Below, one piece after another: positions 1 to 8,422 of a stretch of DNA of 64,000 nucleotides. Made by a program: the position numbers and the translations under genes. Source of the DNA: Vibrio sp. Isolate32 (GTDB lineage Bacteria > Pseudomonadota > Gammaproteobacteria > Enterobacterales > Vibrionaceae); the NCBI RefSeq assembly GCF_022397955.1, contig NZ_JAKEUQ010000024.1, forward strand, positions 1,668-65,667, given 5' to 3'. A model generated the notes under the pieces. That model saw only the letters and a program-made list of their open reading frames with translations, had not been told where the DNA came from and searched no databases. The stretch's first letter is position 1; each line of letters starts with the position of its first letter.

Positions 1-106
1 GGTCGGTGTCACTTTCGATAATCGCCGCGAGGCCATTGATGGACTTTCTAAAATCGACACTCTCACGATAGAGGTAAATCTCTGGAGCACTGAGCATGCG
101 TTTCAT
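1..106 (-). CDS. tnpB: IS66 family accessory protein TnpB (Orf2), N-terminal part
   Basis: The reverse strand gives MKRMLSAPEIYLYRESVDF followed by RKSINGLAAI, the typical start of the IS66 Orf2 (TnpB) protein, an accessory protein needed for IS66 transposition. Only about 35 codons are inside the window; the rest lies to the left. Its ATG overlaps the stop of the upstream tnpA as ATGA, so the two are translationally coupled as in other IS66 elements. Whether the gene is intact cannot be judged from this fragment. Confidence 0.85.
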   Translation of the reverse strand, partial: MKRMLSAPEIYLYRESVDFRKSINGLAAIIESDTD

Positions 107-414
107 GATAACGCACCGATGAGTGCAGCAAGATAGACCGCTGGCGTGCCTTGAGGAATGCTCAGCTCCACATCATTGATGAGAAGTGTCATGTTAGCCG
201 TGGCTATTTGAGCTTGATACTTCATCGTCTTTTCAACGACCTCTGCTCGTACAAAGCCTTGAGAGATATCTGCTTTTTTGAGTTGCTGGCGCTTAGCATA
301 AAACGTCGAGGGATTGAGTTCATTAAGCTTACAACATGCAAGCGTTGACAATGAACTCGATTCAGACTGCTCGATGAGCGTTTGCCACTCTTGATTAGTG
401 TGTCGTTTTGCCAT
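103..414 (-). CDS. tnpA: IS66 family accessory protein TnpA (Orf1)
   Basis: A protein of about 103 residues starting MAKRHTNQEWQTLIEQSESS and containing CCKLNELNPSTFYAKRQQLK, a helix-turn-helix-like region typical of IS66 Orf1. It is thought to act as a DNA-binding accessory factor to the DDE transposase. An upstream in-frame ATG at 429 would add five residues (MRRFE), but the shorter start matches the family better. The stop overlaps the tnpB start. The transposase tnpC must lie left of the window. Confidence 0.85.
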   Translation of the reverse strand: MAKRHTNQEWQTLIEQSESSSLSTLACCKLNELNPSTFYAKRQQLKKADISQGFVRAEVVEKTMKYQAQIATANMTLLINDVELSIPQGTPAVYLAALIGALS

Positions 415-518
415 TTCAAATCTCCTCATGGTCGGAGACTTGATCTTAATTCTTCGTGCTAGGTGATTAGAATGCGGGGTTTATGACGCGCTTACAGCAT
501 TGTTATATGCGTACTCAT

Positions 519-767
519 TTAGACTACTGAAATCACAATACGCACGTTCTCCGCTTTATCTTCCACTTCCAATAGAGTTCCTTCTGTCTTAGCATCCTTT
601 AACGCATTTACTAAGGTTTCTAGTTGTTCACCGTTTTCGTCGAATTTAGACGATATATTCTGAGGTATTATATTCGCTACGACTTTGGCCAAACCAAGGG
701 GAATAGACAAACTGTCTTGCAACTCACCTGAATCACAAGAATAGGTATCGATTTTTAATTTGCGCAT
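519..767 (-). CDS. Small hypothetical protein
   Basis: An 82-residue protein (MRKLKIDTYSCDSGELQDSL...), acidic, ending in a beta-like segment NVRIVISVV. I do not recognise the family. The start at 767 is preferred over 788 because a GAGAG stretch lies just upstream of it. There is no signal peptide or membrane segment. It stands alone between the IS66 end and a palindrome, in the same direction as the VOC gene further right, and is probably cargo of an accessory element. Confidence 0.5.
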   Translation of the reverse strand: MRKLKIDTYSCDSGELQDSLSIPLGLAKVVANIIPQNISSKFDENGEQLETLVNALKDAKTEGTLLEVEDKAENVRIVISVV

Positions 768-826
768 ATTGGGACTCTCACAGACCATATGGATTAACCA
801 GAATACGTTACCTTTGAAATATATCT

Positions 827-876
827 GTGAGCGAGGTTAAGGGTTTGAAACTGAGTTCAATCCCTCTCTGGCTCAC
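827..876. repeat. 50-bp imperfect palindrome
   Basis: GTGAGC at 827-832 pairs with GCTCAC at 871-876. Inside, GGGTTTGAA at 841-849 pairs with TTCAATCCC at 856-864 with one mismatch. The folded arm is about 20 bp with small bulges. There is no T-run, so it is a poor terminator. The right half looks superficially like a tRNA T-arm and acceptor end, but a T-stem cannot be formed. Confidence 0.5.
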
Positions 877-1028
877 TTTGGGGCATTCTCGATCTAGAAA
901 ATGCCACGGGTAAAAATTCAATCTGAGAAGTTTTAGGACATAACGATTTAGATCAATAGCCCTAAATTGTTTATACGAGATTAGAAGTATCTTGAAACCT
1001 TAAATGCTTTTTATGCGATTTTCGCAAC

Positions 1029-1457
1029 TTACTCATACAAGTACATTTCATCTTCTACGTCAGACAAAAACTCTGTTAGTTCCCACTCGAAGCCAGCTTT
1101 GTCGAAAAAGTATACCCTTTTACGATATGTCTCTTCGGGAGCAAAAATACCCCTACTATAGCCTTGTTCAATCAGCCGCTCCTCTGTAGCTTCAAGATCA
1201 TCCACAACCAAGCCAATATGGTTTAGACCATAGTTTTTATACGTTGTTTGAAAATTTTGGGGAACAAGTGAGTCTAGATGAGGCTCTTGAAGTGCAAAAT
1301 AGCTTTGTTTGTTGCCCACATGAACCCAACGATGTCTTTCTGGAGATTTAACATCTTTTCGTACATTAAAGTCCGGAGCTACAATAACTAAAAATGCCAA
1401 TGCAGCGTCTATATCTGGAACTGTAATATTTAAGTGCTCGATTCTTGTCATATTCAA
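1029..1457 (-). CDS. VOC (glyoxalase/bleomycin-resistance) family protein
   Basis: A 142-residue protein with the two babbab modules of the vicinal-oxygen-chelate fold: IEHLNITVPDIDAALAF near the start and LNHIGLVVDDLEATEERL in the second half, with candidate metal ligands His (IEHLN), His (LNHIG) and Glu (FEWELTEF). Members include glyoxalase I, dioxygenases and drug-binding proteins, and the substrate cannot be read from sequence. It is monocistronic in a small accessory stretch next to the IS66 end. Confidence 0.8.
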   Translation of the reverse strand: MNMTRIEHLNITVPDIDAALAFLVIVAPDFNVRKDVKSPERHRWVHVGNKQSYFALQEPHLDSLVPQNFQTTYKNYGLNHIGLVVDDLEATEERLIEQGYSRGIFAPEETYRKRVYFFDKAGFEWELTEFLSDVEDEMYLYE

Positions 1458-1669
1458 ATATATCCTTTTATCAATGATCTAAAGTATCAACTCAAAGTAG
1501 CCTAATACCTCAACTTAACTTGAGGTCAAGCAAAAATTTACGCCATCGCATAACATTTAGTAGGGCAAATTCACATTAACAGGAAGTGTATGAGCTTCGA
1601 CTCTAAATCATAAAGGGGAACTTCTGTGTTGCGAAGTGCCAACTGTGAAGTGTGATCCCGCCCAAAAGC

Positions 1670-1734
1670 GATCAATCTTTATTGTAAATGATCAAACTTT
1701 ATTGGAACTGAATAATCTTTATTGTCCTCCGATA
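1670..1734 (-). repeat. Three 20-bp iterons resembling a Tn7-like transposon end
   Basis: GATCAATCTTTATTG (1670-1684), GATCAAACTTTATTG (1690-1704) and GAATAATCTTTATTG (1710-1724) repeat with an exact 20-bp period. On the minus strand the outermost copy reads GGAGGACAATAAAG. From memory, the Tn7 end begins TGTGGGCGGACAATAAAG and carries overlapping 22-bp TnsB sites containing the same ACAATAAAG core. By that reading the terminus is near 1734 and the element body lies to the left. The terminal trinucleotide would be TAT rather than TGT. Confidence 0.5.
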
Positions 1735-2079
1735 CGTATAACTGGGTCGTTAGTGATTTATTATATTTAGAAGTATCCATCGATAAGCCTTTGTTCTTGT
1801 TGACTTACATGAACCTTAGATTGATTGACGGATAAAGACACACGCACGATTAACATAGATGGCGCGAATGAGATCGGTAATTCTATCGATAGCTTTCGCG
1901 GATTGATGCAAGAAAGTGGTTAGTGTTGGATATTTGTTAGCTAGGTGGGAAATATTACAGCGTTATTATGAAGAGGTTTGAATAGCCTCGGTTGAGTCTC
2001 GAGGCCATTACGTCGATGAGGTTGCGATGAGAACTAAGAAGACTAGCTGCAACGTGACCTAACGATTATAAAAAGTTGA
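1735..2079. other. Intergenic stretch without a recognisable gene
   Basis: No open reading frame of useful length and no clear repeat. Short coding-like fragments occur (for example an unbroken 24-codon run ending near 1980), but I cannot assign them. It lies outside the presumed Tn7-like end. Confidence 0.4.
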
Positions 2080-2379
2080 CTACTTTTTAAGATTGATTTC
2101 AGCTTCAATAGAGCCAGTTTCAATTTCCGGGTGTGACGCTAGTTTGTCTGCTGCCCATTGGTTGATGTGTTTAAGAATTGCAGATACCGCGTGCTTTTCA
2201 GTAGGTGCTTGATCTTGGTCTACATCTAGCTTCTGCTTTGGATGTGAGCCTGTCGCATCTTCAGCAATATGGAGCCAATCCGGGTGCCAATAGTATGGCT
2301 GGCCACTCGGTGTTGTCCAACTATGAACACCGTTTGACTCTCCTTTATAACTTAACTGATCTGCTTCTATTTTTTTCAT
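2080..2379 (-). CDS. Hypothetical protein
   Basis: A 99-residue, tryptophan- and histidine-rich soluble protein (MKKIEADQLSYKGES..., with WTTPSGQPYYWHPDWLHIA in the middle). The family was not recognised. There is no signal peptide and no membrane segment. It is transcribed divergently from the MocR regulator about 220 bp away, so it is a possible target of that regulator; this is inference from position only. Confidence 0.65.
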   Translation of the reverse strand: MKKIEADQLSYKGESNGVHSWTTPSGQPYYWHPDWLHIAEDATGSHPKQKLDVDQDQAPTEKHAVSAILKHINQWAADKLASHPEIETGSIEAEINLKK

Positions 2380-2540
2380 TGTTATCTCGCATGTTTTTGG
2401 GTTACATCAAATTATTGAGGCGTAAAGCGAATTTAGCTCTTACCTTGGATACAAACTTAGCAAAGCTTACAAAGTTATCTGTGAACCAATTCACACAATT
2501 ATAGAAATTAGGTGCAATCATATGGATAGAAGCAATAGTT

Positions 2541-2563
2541 GATCACGTTAATGATAAGATCAC
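2541..2563. promoter_or_regulatory. Direct repeat GATCAC upstream of the MocR gene
   Basis: GATCAC occurs at 2541-2546 and 2558-2563, 17 bp apart, about 40 bp before the regulator start. MocR/PdxR-type proteins are known to bind direct repeats in divergent promoter regions. The match is short, so this is tentative. Confidence 0.25.
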
Positions 2564-2598
2564 CCGTCCACAGGAATTTATCTAGGTAGTACAATTAG

Positions 2599-3999
2599 AT
2601 GGCGCGTTATGAAGAGCTTGCAAAGGATATTCGAACTCAGATCGCTAACAACACATGGCGTTCAGGAGAGAAGATCCCCTCTGTGCGCATGAGCTGTCGC
2701 AACTACAATGTCAGTAATAGTACTGTGCTACAAGCCTATCAGTTGCTAGAAAGCGAAGGTTGGATCATTGCCAAACCTCAGTCTGGATACTTTGTTGCTC
2801 CCAAGGTCGACGGTGTGGATTATGAGCCACCAGTAGCACGCGAGAAGCAGGCGATTAACGATCGCTTATTCGACTTCCTAAAATCCAGTTCTGCTGAAGG
2901 TATTGTTCCTTTTGGTTCCGCCTTCCCTGACCCAGATCTTTTTCCTTTACCCACCTTAACTCGAAACTTAGCCAGCGCCGGACGAAAAATGACGGGTGCC
3001 AGCGTGATTAATAACTTGCCACCAGGCAGCGAGTCATTAAGAAGGCAGATCGCCCAACGCTACTTGCAACAAGGTATCAGCGTTAACCATCAAGATATTG
3101 TGATTACGTCGGGTGCGATGGAAGCTCTGAACTTGAGCCTGCAAACTGTGACTCAATCTGACGACCATGTTGTGATTGAATCGCCGGCGTTTTATGGCGC
3201 TTTGCAAGCAGTAGAGAGGCTGGGGCTTAAGCCTATCGAAGTGGATGTTTGCCCAATTAATGGATTGAACATAGATCAGTTTGAAAACGCATTACAGAAT
3301 AAAGATGTGAAAGCGTGTTGGCTGATGACGACTTTTCAAAACCCGACGGGAACCAGTTTGTCGGAACAGGCAAAGCGCCGTGTGGTAGAGATTGCAGAAC
3401 AGCACGAAACCTACATTATTGAAGATGACGTGTATGGTGACCTTTACCATGAAGGCCACAAACCTAAGCCTCTGAAGGCTTTTGATAAAACGGATTCGGT
3501 TTTACTGTGTGGTTCCTATTCGAAAAGTCTCTGCCCAGGCTATCGAGTGGGGTGGGTGGTGAATGCTCGCTTCAATGATGCGATTCAGAAACTACAACTG
3601 CTTTCCACCCTCTCTAGTAGCGCGCCAGTTCAGCTTGGTGTTGCACACTTCTTAACTCATGAAAGCTACGATAATCACCTACGTAAGTTGCGTAAGAGCC
3701 TTTTGGAGCGAAAAGCACGGTTTATTGAAATTATTAAGCAGTACTTTCCACACTCTATCGAAATTGAAGAGCCCGCTGGTGGTTACTTCATCTGGATCCT
3801 CTTCAATTCTGGCTTCGACAGTCAGCAGCTTCATCAACTTGCGATTGCACAGGGGATTAGTGTCGCACCGGGTGATTTGTTTAGTGAGCAGGGGAGAGCT
3901 GACAATGCAATTCGTCTGAACTTCTCCTACGAACTCACTCAAGAGAGGGAACATGCTCTCGTGTTGCTCGGCAAACTCGCTCATCAGTTGGCGCATTAA
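2599..3999 (+). CDS. MocR-type GntR/aminotransferase transcriptional regulator
   Basis: A 466-residue MocR protein. Residues 1-70 are a GntR winged helix (ELAKDIRTQIANNTWRSGEK, SNSTVLQAYQLLESEGWI). The rest is a fold-type I PLP aminotransferase-like domain with TTFQNPTGTS, EDDVYGDL and the PLP-lysine motif SYSKSLCPGYRVGW. Such proteins sense PLP or amino-group ligands and usually control a neighbouring gene and themselves. The length is normal for the family. It is monocistronic. The target is unknown; the divergent small gene at 2080-2379 is the nearest candidate. Confidence 0.9.
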   Translation: MARYEELAKDIRTQIANNTWRSGEKIPSVRMSCRNYNVSNSTVLQAYQLLESEGWIIAKPQSGYFVAPKVDGVDYEPPVAREKQAINDRLFDFLKSSSAEGIVPFGSAFPDPDLFPLPTLTRNLASAGRKMTGASVINNLPPGSESLRRQIAQRYLQQGISVNHQDIVITSGAMEALNLSLQTVTQSDDHVVIESPAFYGALQAVERLGLKPIEVDVCPINGLNIDQFENALQNKDVKACWLMTTFQNPTGTSLSEQAKRRVVEIAEQHETYIIEDDVYGDLYHEGHKPKPLKAFDKTDSVLLCGSYSKSLCPGYRVGWVVNARFNDAIQKLQLLSTLSSSAPVQLGVAHFLTHESYDNHLRKLRKSLLERKARFIEIIKQYFPHSIEIEEPAGGYFIWILFNSGFDSQQLHQLAIAQGISVAPGDLFSEQGRADNAIRLNFSYELTQEREHALVLLGKLAHQLAH

Positions 4000-4137
4000 G
4001 TGCAGACATAAACGCTAACTCACTCATAAAAAGCAACATAATGCGAACTGTACGGTTTTATTGTAGGGAAACTGTACGCCTAATTGACCAAAGAGTTGTG
4101 ATTCAATAACGGTAGACCAAATATTGGAGATACCGTT

Positions 4138-4344
4138 ATGTTGAAAATGACTATGGGAAATGAAGTTAAGCTGATTATCGTCGCGATTGTGTGTGCGCTT
4201 CTGCTTATTCTCGGCCACGTACTGCTGGCAAAAGCATTCGCTGATATGGCGTGGGCAGAATACACCACCGCTGCGATCCCGTTCGTTATGATGGCAATCT
4301 GCGGTCTCGCGATAAAATACGCTATCGACCAAGATGTTGATTAG
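4138..4344 (+). CDS. Small two-helix membrane protein
   Basis: A 68-residue protein with two hydrophobic segments, LIIVAIVCALLLILGHVLLA and FVMMAICGLAIKY, joined by a short loop. It ends in an acidic tail (DQDVD). A GGAGAT ribosome-binding site lies 6-7 bases before the ATG, which supports translation. The family is not recognised, and it is followed by a bidirectional terminator shared with asnS. Confidence 0.7.
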   Translation: MLKMTMGNEVKLIIVAIVCALLLILGHVLLAKAFADMAWAEYTTAAIPFVMMAICGLAIKYAIDQDVD

Positions 4345-4410
4345 CCTTTGAATAACGAGTCTCTGATGGTGGTATGCAGAAGCAGCCGTGTCTTGTTTTA
4401 TTCCGAATAT

Positions 4411-4445
4411 AAAAAAACCTCCGCAAATTGCGGAGGTTTTTATTT
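4411..4445. terminator. Bidirectional intrinsic terminator
   Basis: A perfect stem CCTCCGCAA/TTGCGGAGG (4418-4436) is flanked by an A-run on the left and a T-run on the right. It sits between convergent genes, the small membrane protein and asnS. Confidence 0.9.
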
Positions 4446-4478
4446 GTTCTTAACTTTTAAACTCGACTAAGGTTCGAA

Positions 4479-5879
4479 TTAGAAGTTTGCAGAGCGCGGT
4501 GTACGTGGGAATGGAATCACGTCACGAACGTTGCCCATACCTGTTACGTAAGATACTAGACGCTCGAAACCAAGACCGAAACCAGCGTGTGGCACTGTGC
4601 CGTATTTACGTAGGTCGCGGTACCAGCTCATGTGCTCAGGGTCGATACCCATAGCAATCATACGCTCGTCTAGAATGTCTAGACGCTCTTCACGTTGTGC
4701 ACCACCGATGATTTCACCGATGCCTGGTGCAAGTACGTCCATTGCTGCAACTGTTTTGCCGTCGTCGTTTAAGCGCATGTAGAAAGCTTTGATGTCTTTC
4801 GGGTAGTTCTTAACGATAACAGGCGCTTTAAAGTGCTCTTCAGCTAGGTAACGCTCATGCTCAGAAGACATGTCGATGCCCCACTCAACGTCAAACTCAA
4901 ATTTCTTACCAGAGTCTAGTAGGATTTGGATTGCGTCAGTGTAGTCAACTTGTGCGAAGTCAGCGTCAACGAATTGCTCTAGACGAGTAATTGCTTGCTT
5001 GTCGATGCGAGAAGCGAAGAACTCAAGGTCGTCGCGGCGCTCTTCAAGAACAGCAGCGAAAACGTACTTAAGCATGTCTTCAGCCAGTTTCGCTACATCT
5101 TCAAGGTCTGCAAACGCAACTTCAGGCTCAACCATCCAGAATTCAGCAAGGTGGCGGCTTGTGTTTGAGTTTTCAGCACGGAACGTAGGACCGAACGTGT
5201 AAACCTTGCTTAGTGCACAAGCGTAAGCTTCAGCATTAAGTTGGCCAGATACTGTTAGGAACGTCTCTTTGCCGAAGAAATCTTCGTTGAAGTCTACGTC
5301 GCCTTTTTCAGTGCGTGGTAGGTTTTCCATGTCTAGCGTAGAAACGCGGAACATTTCACCAGCGCCTTCTGCATCAGATGCAGTGATAAGCGGAGCAGAA
5401 GTCCAGAAGAAGCCTTGCTCGTGGTAGAAACGATGAATCGCTTGAGATAGACAGTTACGTACACGTGCGACTGCGCCAATCACGTTTGTACGTGGGCGTA
5501 GGTGAGCAACTTCACGAAGGTATTCGATAGAGTGACGTGTCTTAGCCATTGGGTAAGTGTCAGCATCTTCAACCCAACCAACAACTTTAACGTCAGTTGC
5601 TGCTAGTTCGAAGTCTTGACCTTTCGCAGGAGACTCAACAATCTTACCCGTTACTTCAACAGAGCAGCCAGTTGTTAGCTTTAATACTTCGTTTTCGTAA
5701 TTATTAAGATTATTAGGAACCACGGCCTGAATCGGGTCGAAACAAGAGCCGTCATAAATGGCAAGGAAAGAGATTCCAGCTTTGGAATCACGACGTGAAC
5801 GGATCCAGCCGCGAACAGTTACTTCACTGTCTACCGCTAGCTTGCCGCCAAGTACGTCTGTTACAGGCGCGTAAGTCAT
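4479..5879 (-). CDS. asnS: Asparagine--tRNA ligase
   Basis: Class IIb aminoacyl-tRNA synthetase that charges tRNA-Asn in the cytoplasm. An N-terminal OB-fold anticodon-binding domain (VTVRGWIRSRRDSKAGISFL) precedes the catalytic domain with motif 2 (FRAENSNTSRHLAEFWMVEPE) and motif 3 (GFGLGFERLV). From the start at MTYAPVTDVL it has 466 residues, the usual gammaproteobacterial length. An in-frame ATG 18 bases upstream (5897) would add MENEIN. It is monocistronic and ends at a strong shared terminator. Confidence 0.97.
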   Translation of the reverse strand: MTYAPVTDVLGGKLAVDSEVTVRGWIRSRRDSKAGISFLAIYDGSCFDPIQAVVPNNLNNYENEVLKLTTGCSVEVTGKIVESPAKGQDFELAATDVKVVGWVEDADTYPMAKTRHSIEYLREVAHLRPRTNVIGAVARVRNCLSQAIHRFYHEQGFFWTSAPLITASDAEGAGEMFRVSTLDMENLPRTEKGDVDFNEDFFGKETFLTVSGQLNAEAYACALSKVYTFGPTFRAENSNTSRHLAEFWMVEPEVAFADLEDVAKLAEDMLKYVFAAVLEERRDDLEFFASRIDKQAITRLEQFVDADFAQVDYTDAIQILLDSGKKFEFDVEWGIDMSSEHERYLAEEHFKAPVIVKNYPKDIKAFYMRLNDDGKTVAAMDVLAPGIGEIIGGAQREERLDILDERMIAMGIDPEHMSWYRDLRKYGTVPHAGFGLGFERLVSYVTGMGNVRDVIPFPRTPRSANF

Positions 5880-6323
5880 GTTGATTTCATTCTCCATTGA
5901 GGGACAAATTCAACTCAAAGTCTCTGGCTTTACTGCAAATAAATATATATTTGCACAATAATTAACCGAAACATTAAGTTGTATAAACTTTTTAAATCGA
6001 TTGAACATATTACCTGTCATACCGACAGCTTCAACCTTTATTCTTACTTGGTGAAAGAAATATTGTGTCTACTGAACACAAATACGATTGAGGGTGTGCT
6101 TTTTGTTCGATTTAACTATTTATTGGTTTGGTTTTTCGGATCAAGGCGGGAACTGCGCAAGTGCGAATCTGATATTCAAACATGCGATGTATCACAAGCA
6201 TACAGACTTAACCGCAATTTCCATTACGCACTAATCATTGCCTAAGGTTCTTTGAAAGCCTGAAAACGATATTACTGTGAAGATAAAGCGCTCATTGTTG
6301 AGCGCTTTTTTGTTGTAGACGAT
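5880..6323. other. Intergenic region with a plus-strand terminator
   Basis: This is the upstream region of asnS and the downstream region of the chemoreceptor gene. It is AT-rich with no convincing gene; the reading frame at 5979-6245 has no ribosome-binding site and no protein-like composition. It ends in the hairpin at 6286-6313. Confidence 0.4.
6286..6313 (+). terminator. Intrinsic terminator
   Basis: AAGCGCTCA/TGAGCGCTT stem with a short ATTGT-type loop, followed on the plus strand by a T-run. On the minus strand the tail is only TTTATC. There is no plus-strand gene upstream until 4344, so it may serve the minus-strand chemoreceptor poorly or end an unannotated plus-strand RNA. Confidence 0.75.
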
Positions 6324-8003
6324 CTATGACTTCTTCTTTGTACTTGACAAAGTAAACTGATTAATCAGTGATTCAAGGTGATCAGACAGCGCTTCTAAGT
6401 CGTTACTGATATTACGCGTCTCACCTGCTGATAGTGATGTTTCATTAGCATGTGAAGTGATGGTCTCGACTTTCTGCTGAACATCTTTGGTAGAATGGGT
6501 CGTGGATTGTGTCTGTTGCTGAATATTCTGCGCATGAGCAAGCACCTGTTTCATCTCTTCGACAACACCATTCATTTCAGCAGCGAGTGCGTCGATGTCA
6601 CTTGAGCTCTGATGCGCTTGTTCACATACACGGTCAGCGGAAGTTAGTGATTCTTCGCTGCCTTGTTGGAATTGGTGGATGATCGATTCAATACTGCCAG
6701 TAGCTTCTGAGGTTCGAGAGGCGAGATGGCGAACCTCGTCAGCAACGACAGCAAAGCCTCGGCCTTGTTCACCCGCTCTTGCTGCTTCTATCGCCGCATT
6801 GAGTGCCAAAAGGTTGGTTTGATCGGCAATGCCACGAATTACACTCAATATTGAAGACACTTCGCCAGTTTGCTCATTGAGTGTGGTGATCTTGTATTTG
6901 ACCTCTTCAATACTACTAACAAGGTTCTTTATCTCGCTGCTTGCTTCATGGGCTTGGTTCGCACTGTTACAGGCTACATCTGAAGTGTGATTGATCAGGT
7001 CAGATGCGGTTAGCGTTGCTTGCTCCACATTAATTTGTTGAGCTTGTATTCCTTCAATATTATTTTGAACTTCCGCCGTTTCATTTTGCTGGTCGCTGGC
7101 GGCTTGTTCAGTAATTTGTGCAACGCTCGTCAGTTGATTGGCGGACTCGTTCAGCTTATGAGAAGTATCTTGTACTTGTTCCAAACTGTTTGAGACGGTT
7201 CCCATGAATGAATTGATTGATTTGGCTAGAGTGCCAATTTCATCTTGGCTCTGTTCAGGCAAGCGGTTTGAAAGGTTTTTATCGCTGCTAACTTGAGTCA
7301 TAAAGCGCGAGGTTTGCTGAAGCGGACGAACAATGATTTTACGAATCAGTCCCATCGTCAGCATAAAACCGGCAAAAGAGATCACCGCCATAATACCTAT
7401 CGCAGCCATGGTCTGAGTGTTAATCAGTGAATTAACATGACTCAGATTGTACTCCAGTCGTATTGCGCCCAATACTTCGCCCTCTGACGCCATATGACAG
7501 GCTACACAATTGGTACCACGATAGTTTTCGCTCGATTTCATTGGCAGGGCGATCACTAACCCTTTACCCCATTCAGCAAAAAATGGCTCGATAACCGTTT
7601 CGCCTGACAAGGCTCTTTTATCAATTTCGTCAACGGGTGTTTGATTGTCATTTCCTGGACCATACAACTTACTTACTGCTTCGGCACGTAATACTCGAAC
7701 GTCTTCAATGCCTTCTTGCGCTAATGCTTTCTGACGCAGCGTTTCTTTCTGTGCCATGGTGCCGGTCAGCATCATCATATTAAGGCTATCGAAATAGTTG
7801 CTCGCCTTATCATGAAGTTGTTCACTTAGAACGGAATTAACCAGTTGTTTTTGTTGGGAATATTGAAAGTAGGTGGATATTGCCAGTAAAAAGGTAAATA
7901 CAATGGTAAGAGCGACTAGGATCTTGAAGGTTATTGTTGAGCGCATAGGTGTTTTTATTAATTCTGATGACGCAACTACTGTACTGGTAAGAGTCTTTAC
8001 CAC
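6324..8003 (-). CDS. Methyl-accepting chemotaxis protein with periplasmic CxxCH motif
   Basis: A 559-residue chemoreceptor. TM1 is near residues 24-45 and TM2 near 199-220, enclosing a periplasmic sensor domain of about 150 residues. HAMP follows, then a coiled-coil signalling domain with the conserved hairpin (QTNLLALNAAIEAARAGEQG, RGFAVVADEVRHLASRTSEA). The sensor domain carries CVACH (residues 166-170), the c-type haem attachment pattern CxxCH, suggesting a redox, oxygen or NO sensor. The start at 8003 is GTG; an ATG at 7946 (MRSTITFKIL) is a good alternative because TM1 follows directly. Both have weak ribosome-binding sites. Confidence 0.92.
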   Translation of the reverse strand: MVKTLTSTVVASSELIKTPMRSTITFKILVALTIVFTFLLAISTYFQYSQQKQLVNSVLSEQLHDKASNYFDSLNMMMLTGTMAQKETLRQKALAQEGIEDVRVLRAEAVSKLYGPGNDNQTPVDEIDKRALSGETVIEPFFAEWGKGLVIALPMKSSENYRGTNCVACHMASEGEVLGAIRLEYNLSHVNSLINTQTMAAIGIMAVISFAGFMLTMGLIRKIIVRPLQQTSRFMTQVSSDKNLSNRLPEQSQDEIGTLAKSINSFMGTVSNSLEQVQDTSHKLNESANQLTSVAQITEQAASDQQNETAEVQNNIEGIQAQQINVEQATLTASDLINHTSDVACNSANQAHEASSEIKNLVSSIEEVKYKITTLNEQTGEVSSILSVIRGIADQTNLLALNAAIEAARAGEQGRGFAVVADEVRHLASRTSEATGSIESIIHQFQQGSEESLTSADRVCEQAHQSSSDIDALAAEMNGVVEEMKQVLAHAQNIQQQTQSTTHSTKDVQQKVETITSHANETSLSAGETRNISNDLEALSDHLESLINQFTLSSTKKKS

Positions 8004-8422
8004 CTATGGGGTATATCGAATAGTGTGACCACACTCCGGTTATGGTTTTGTTTCTGTGATGTAGCGAGTTTGTGTGCTAACTGAGGTCTGATTGGAACAT
8101 CTAAAGAGTAAAGATCCGGTTTGATAGTTTCGCGTAGCAAGTGAGTCGAAGCTAGCGCGCATAAAAGTACTATTTTGGATGGTCTAGTTGTATTAGTTAG
8201 CAAGTCTTCTATTAATAATGATTATTGTTTTTTGATGTTTGGTGGTTAATTAATGTCCAAACGCTTGTTTTGTTCAATTTAATAGCAAAAAATGTGGTTA
8301 TAGCGTTGTGTTTCAGAGTTCATTCGATAATATGAAGTCACCTCTAATGATAGAGGAAGGGCAGCAACGGATACGCTGCTTTAAATAATATGGAATGTGA
8401 CTTATTGATATTGGACACATAC
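8004..8422. promoter_or_regulatory. Upstream region of the permease leader, with two hairpins
   Basis: No gene is seen. CCTCTA/TAGAGG (8341-8356) and GCAGC/GCTGC (8361-8379) form two small hairpins just before the leader ORF. The permease promoter should lie here. No TyrR-box match was found by eye. Confidence 0.35.

Larger units (their letters stand above)
1..495 (-). mobile_element. IS66-family insertion sequence, terminal part
   Basis: tnpA and tnpB lie head to tail on the minus strand. About 80 bases upstream of tnpA the minus strand reads GTAAGCGCGTCATAAACCCC, starting at 495; GTAAGCG is the usual start of an IS66 terminal inverted repeat. The element therefore ends at about 495 and runs leftward out of the window. 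The 8-bp target duplication cannot be checked because the other end is missing. Confidence 0.8.

Noticed and set aside
850..876. Partial tRNA gene (TTCAATC loop and GCTCAC end)
   Set aside because: A T-stem cannot be paired and no anticodon or D arm is present; treated as a palindrome only.
5979..6245. 88-codon plus-strand open frame downstream of asnS promoter
   Set aside because: No ribosome-binding site, protein-unlike composition and no recognised motif; more likely noncoding.
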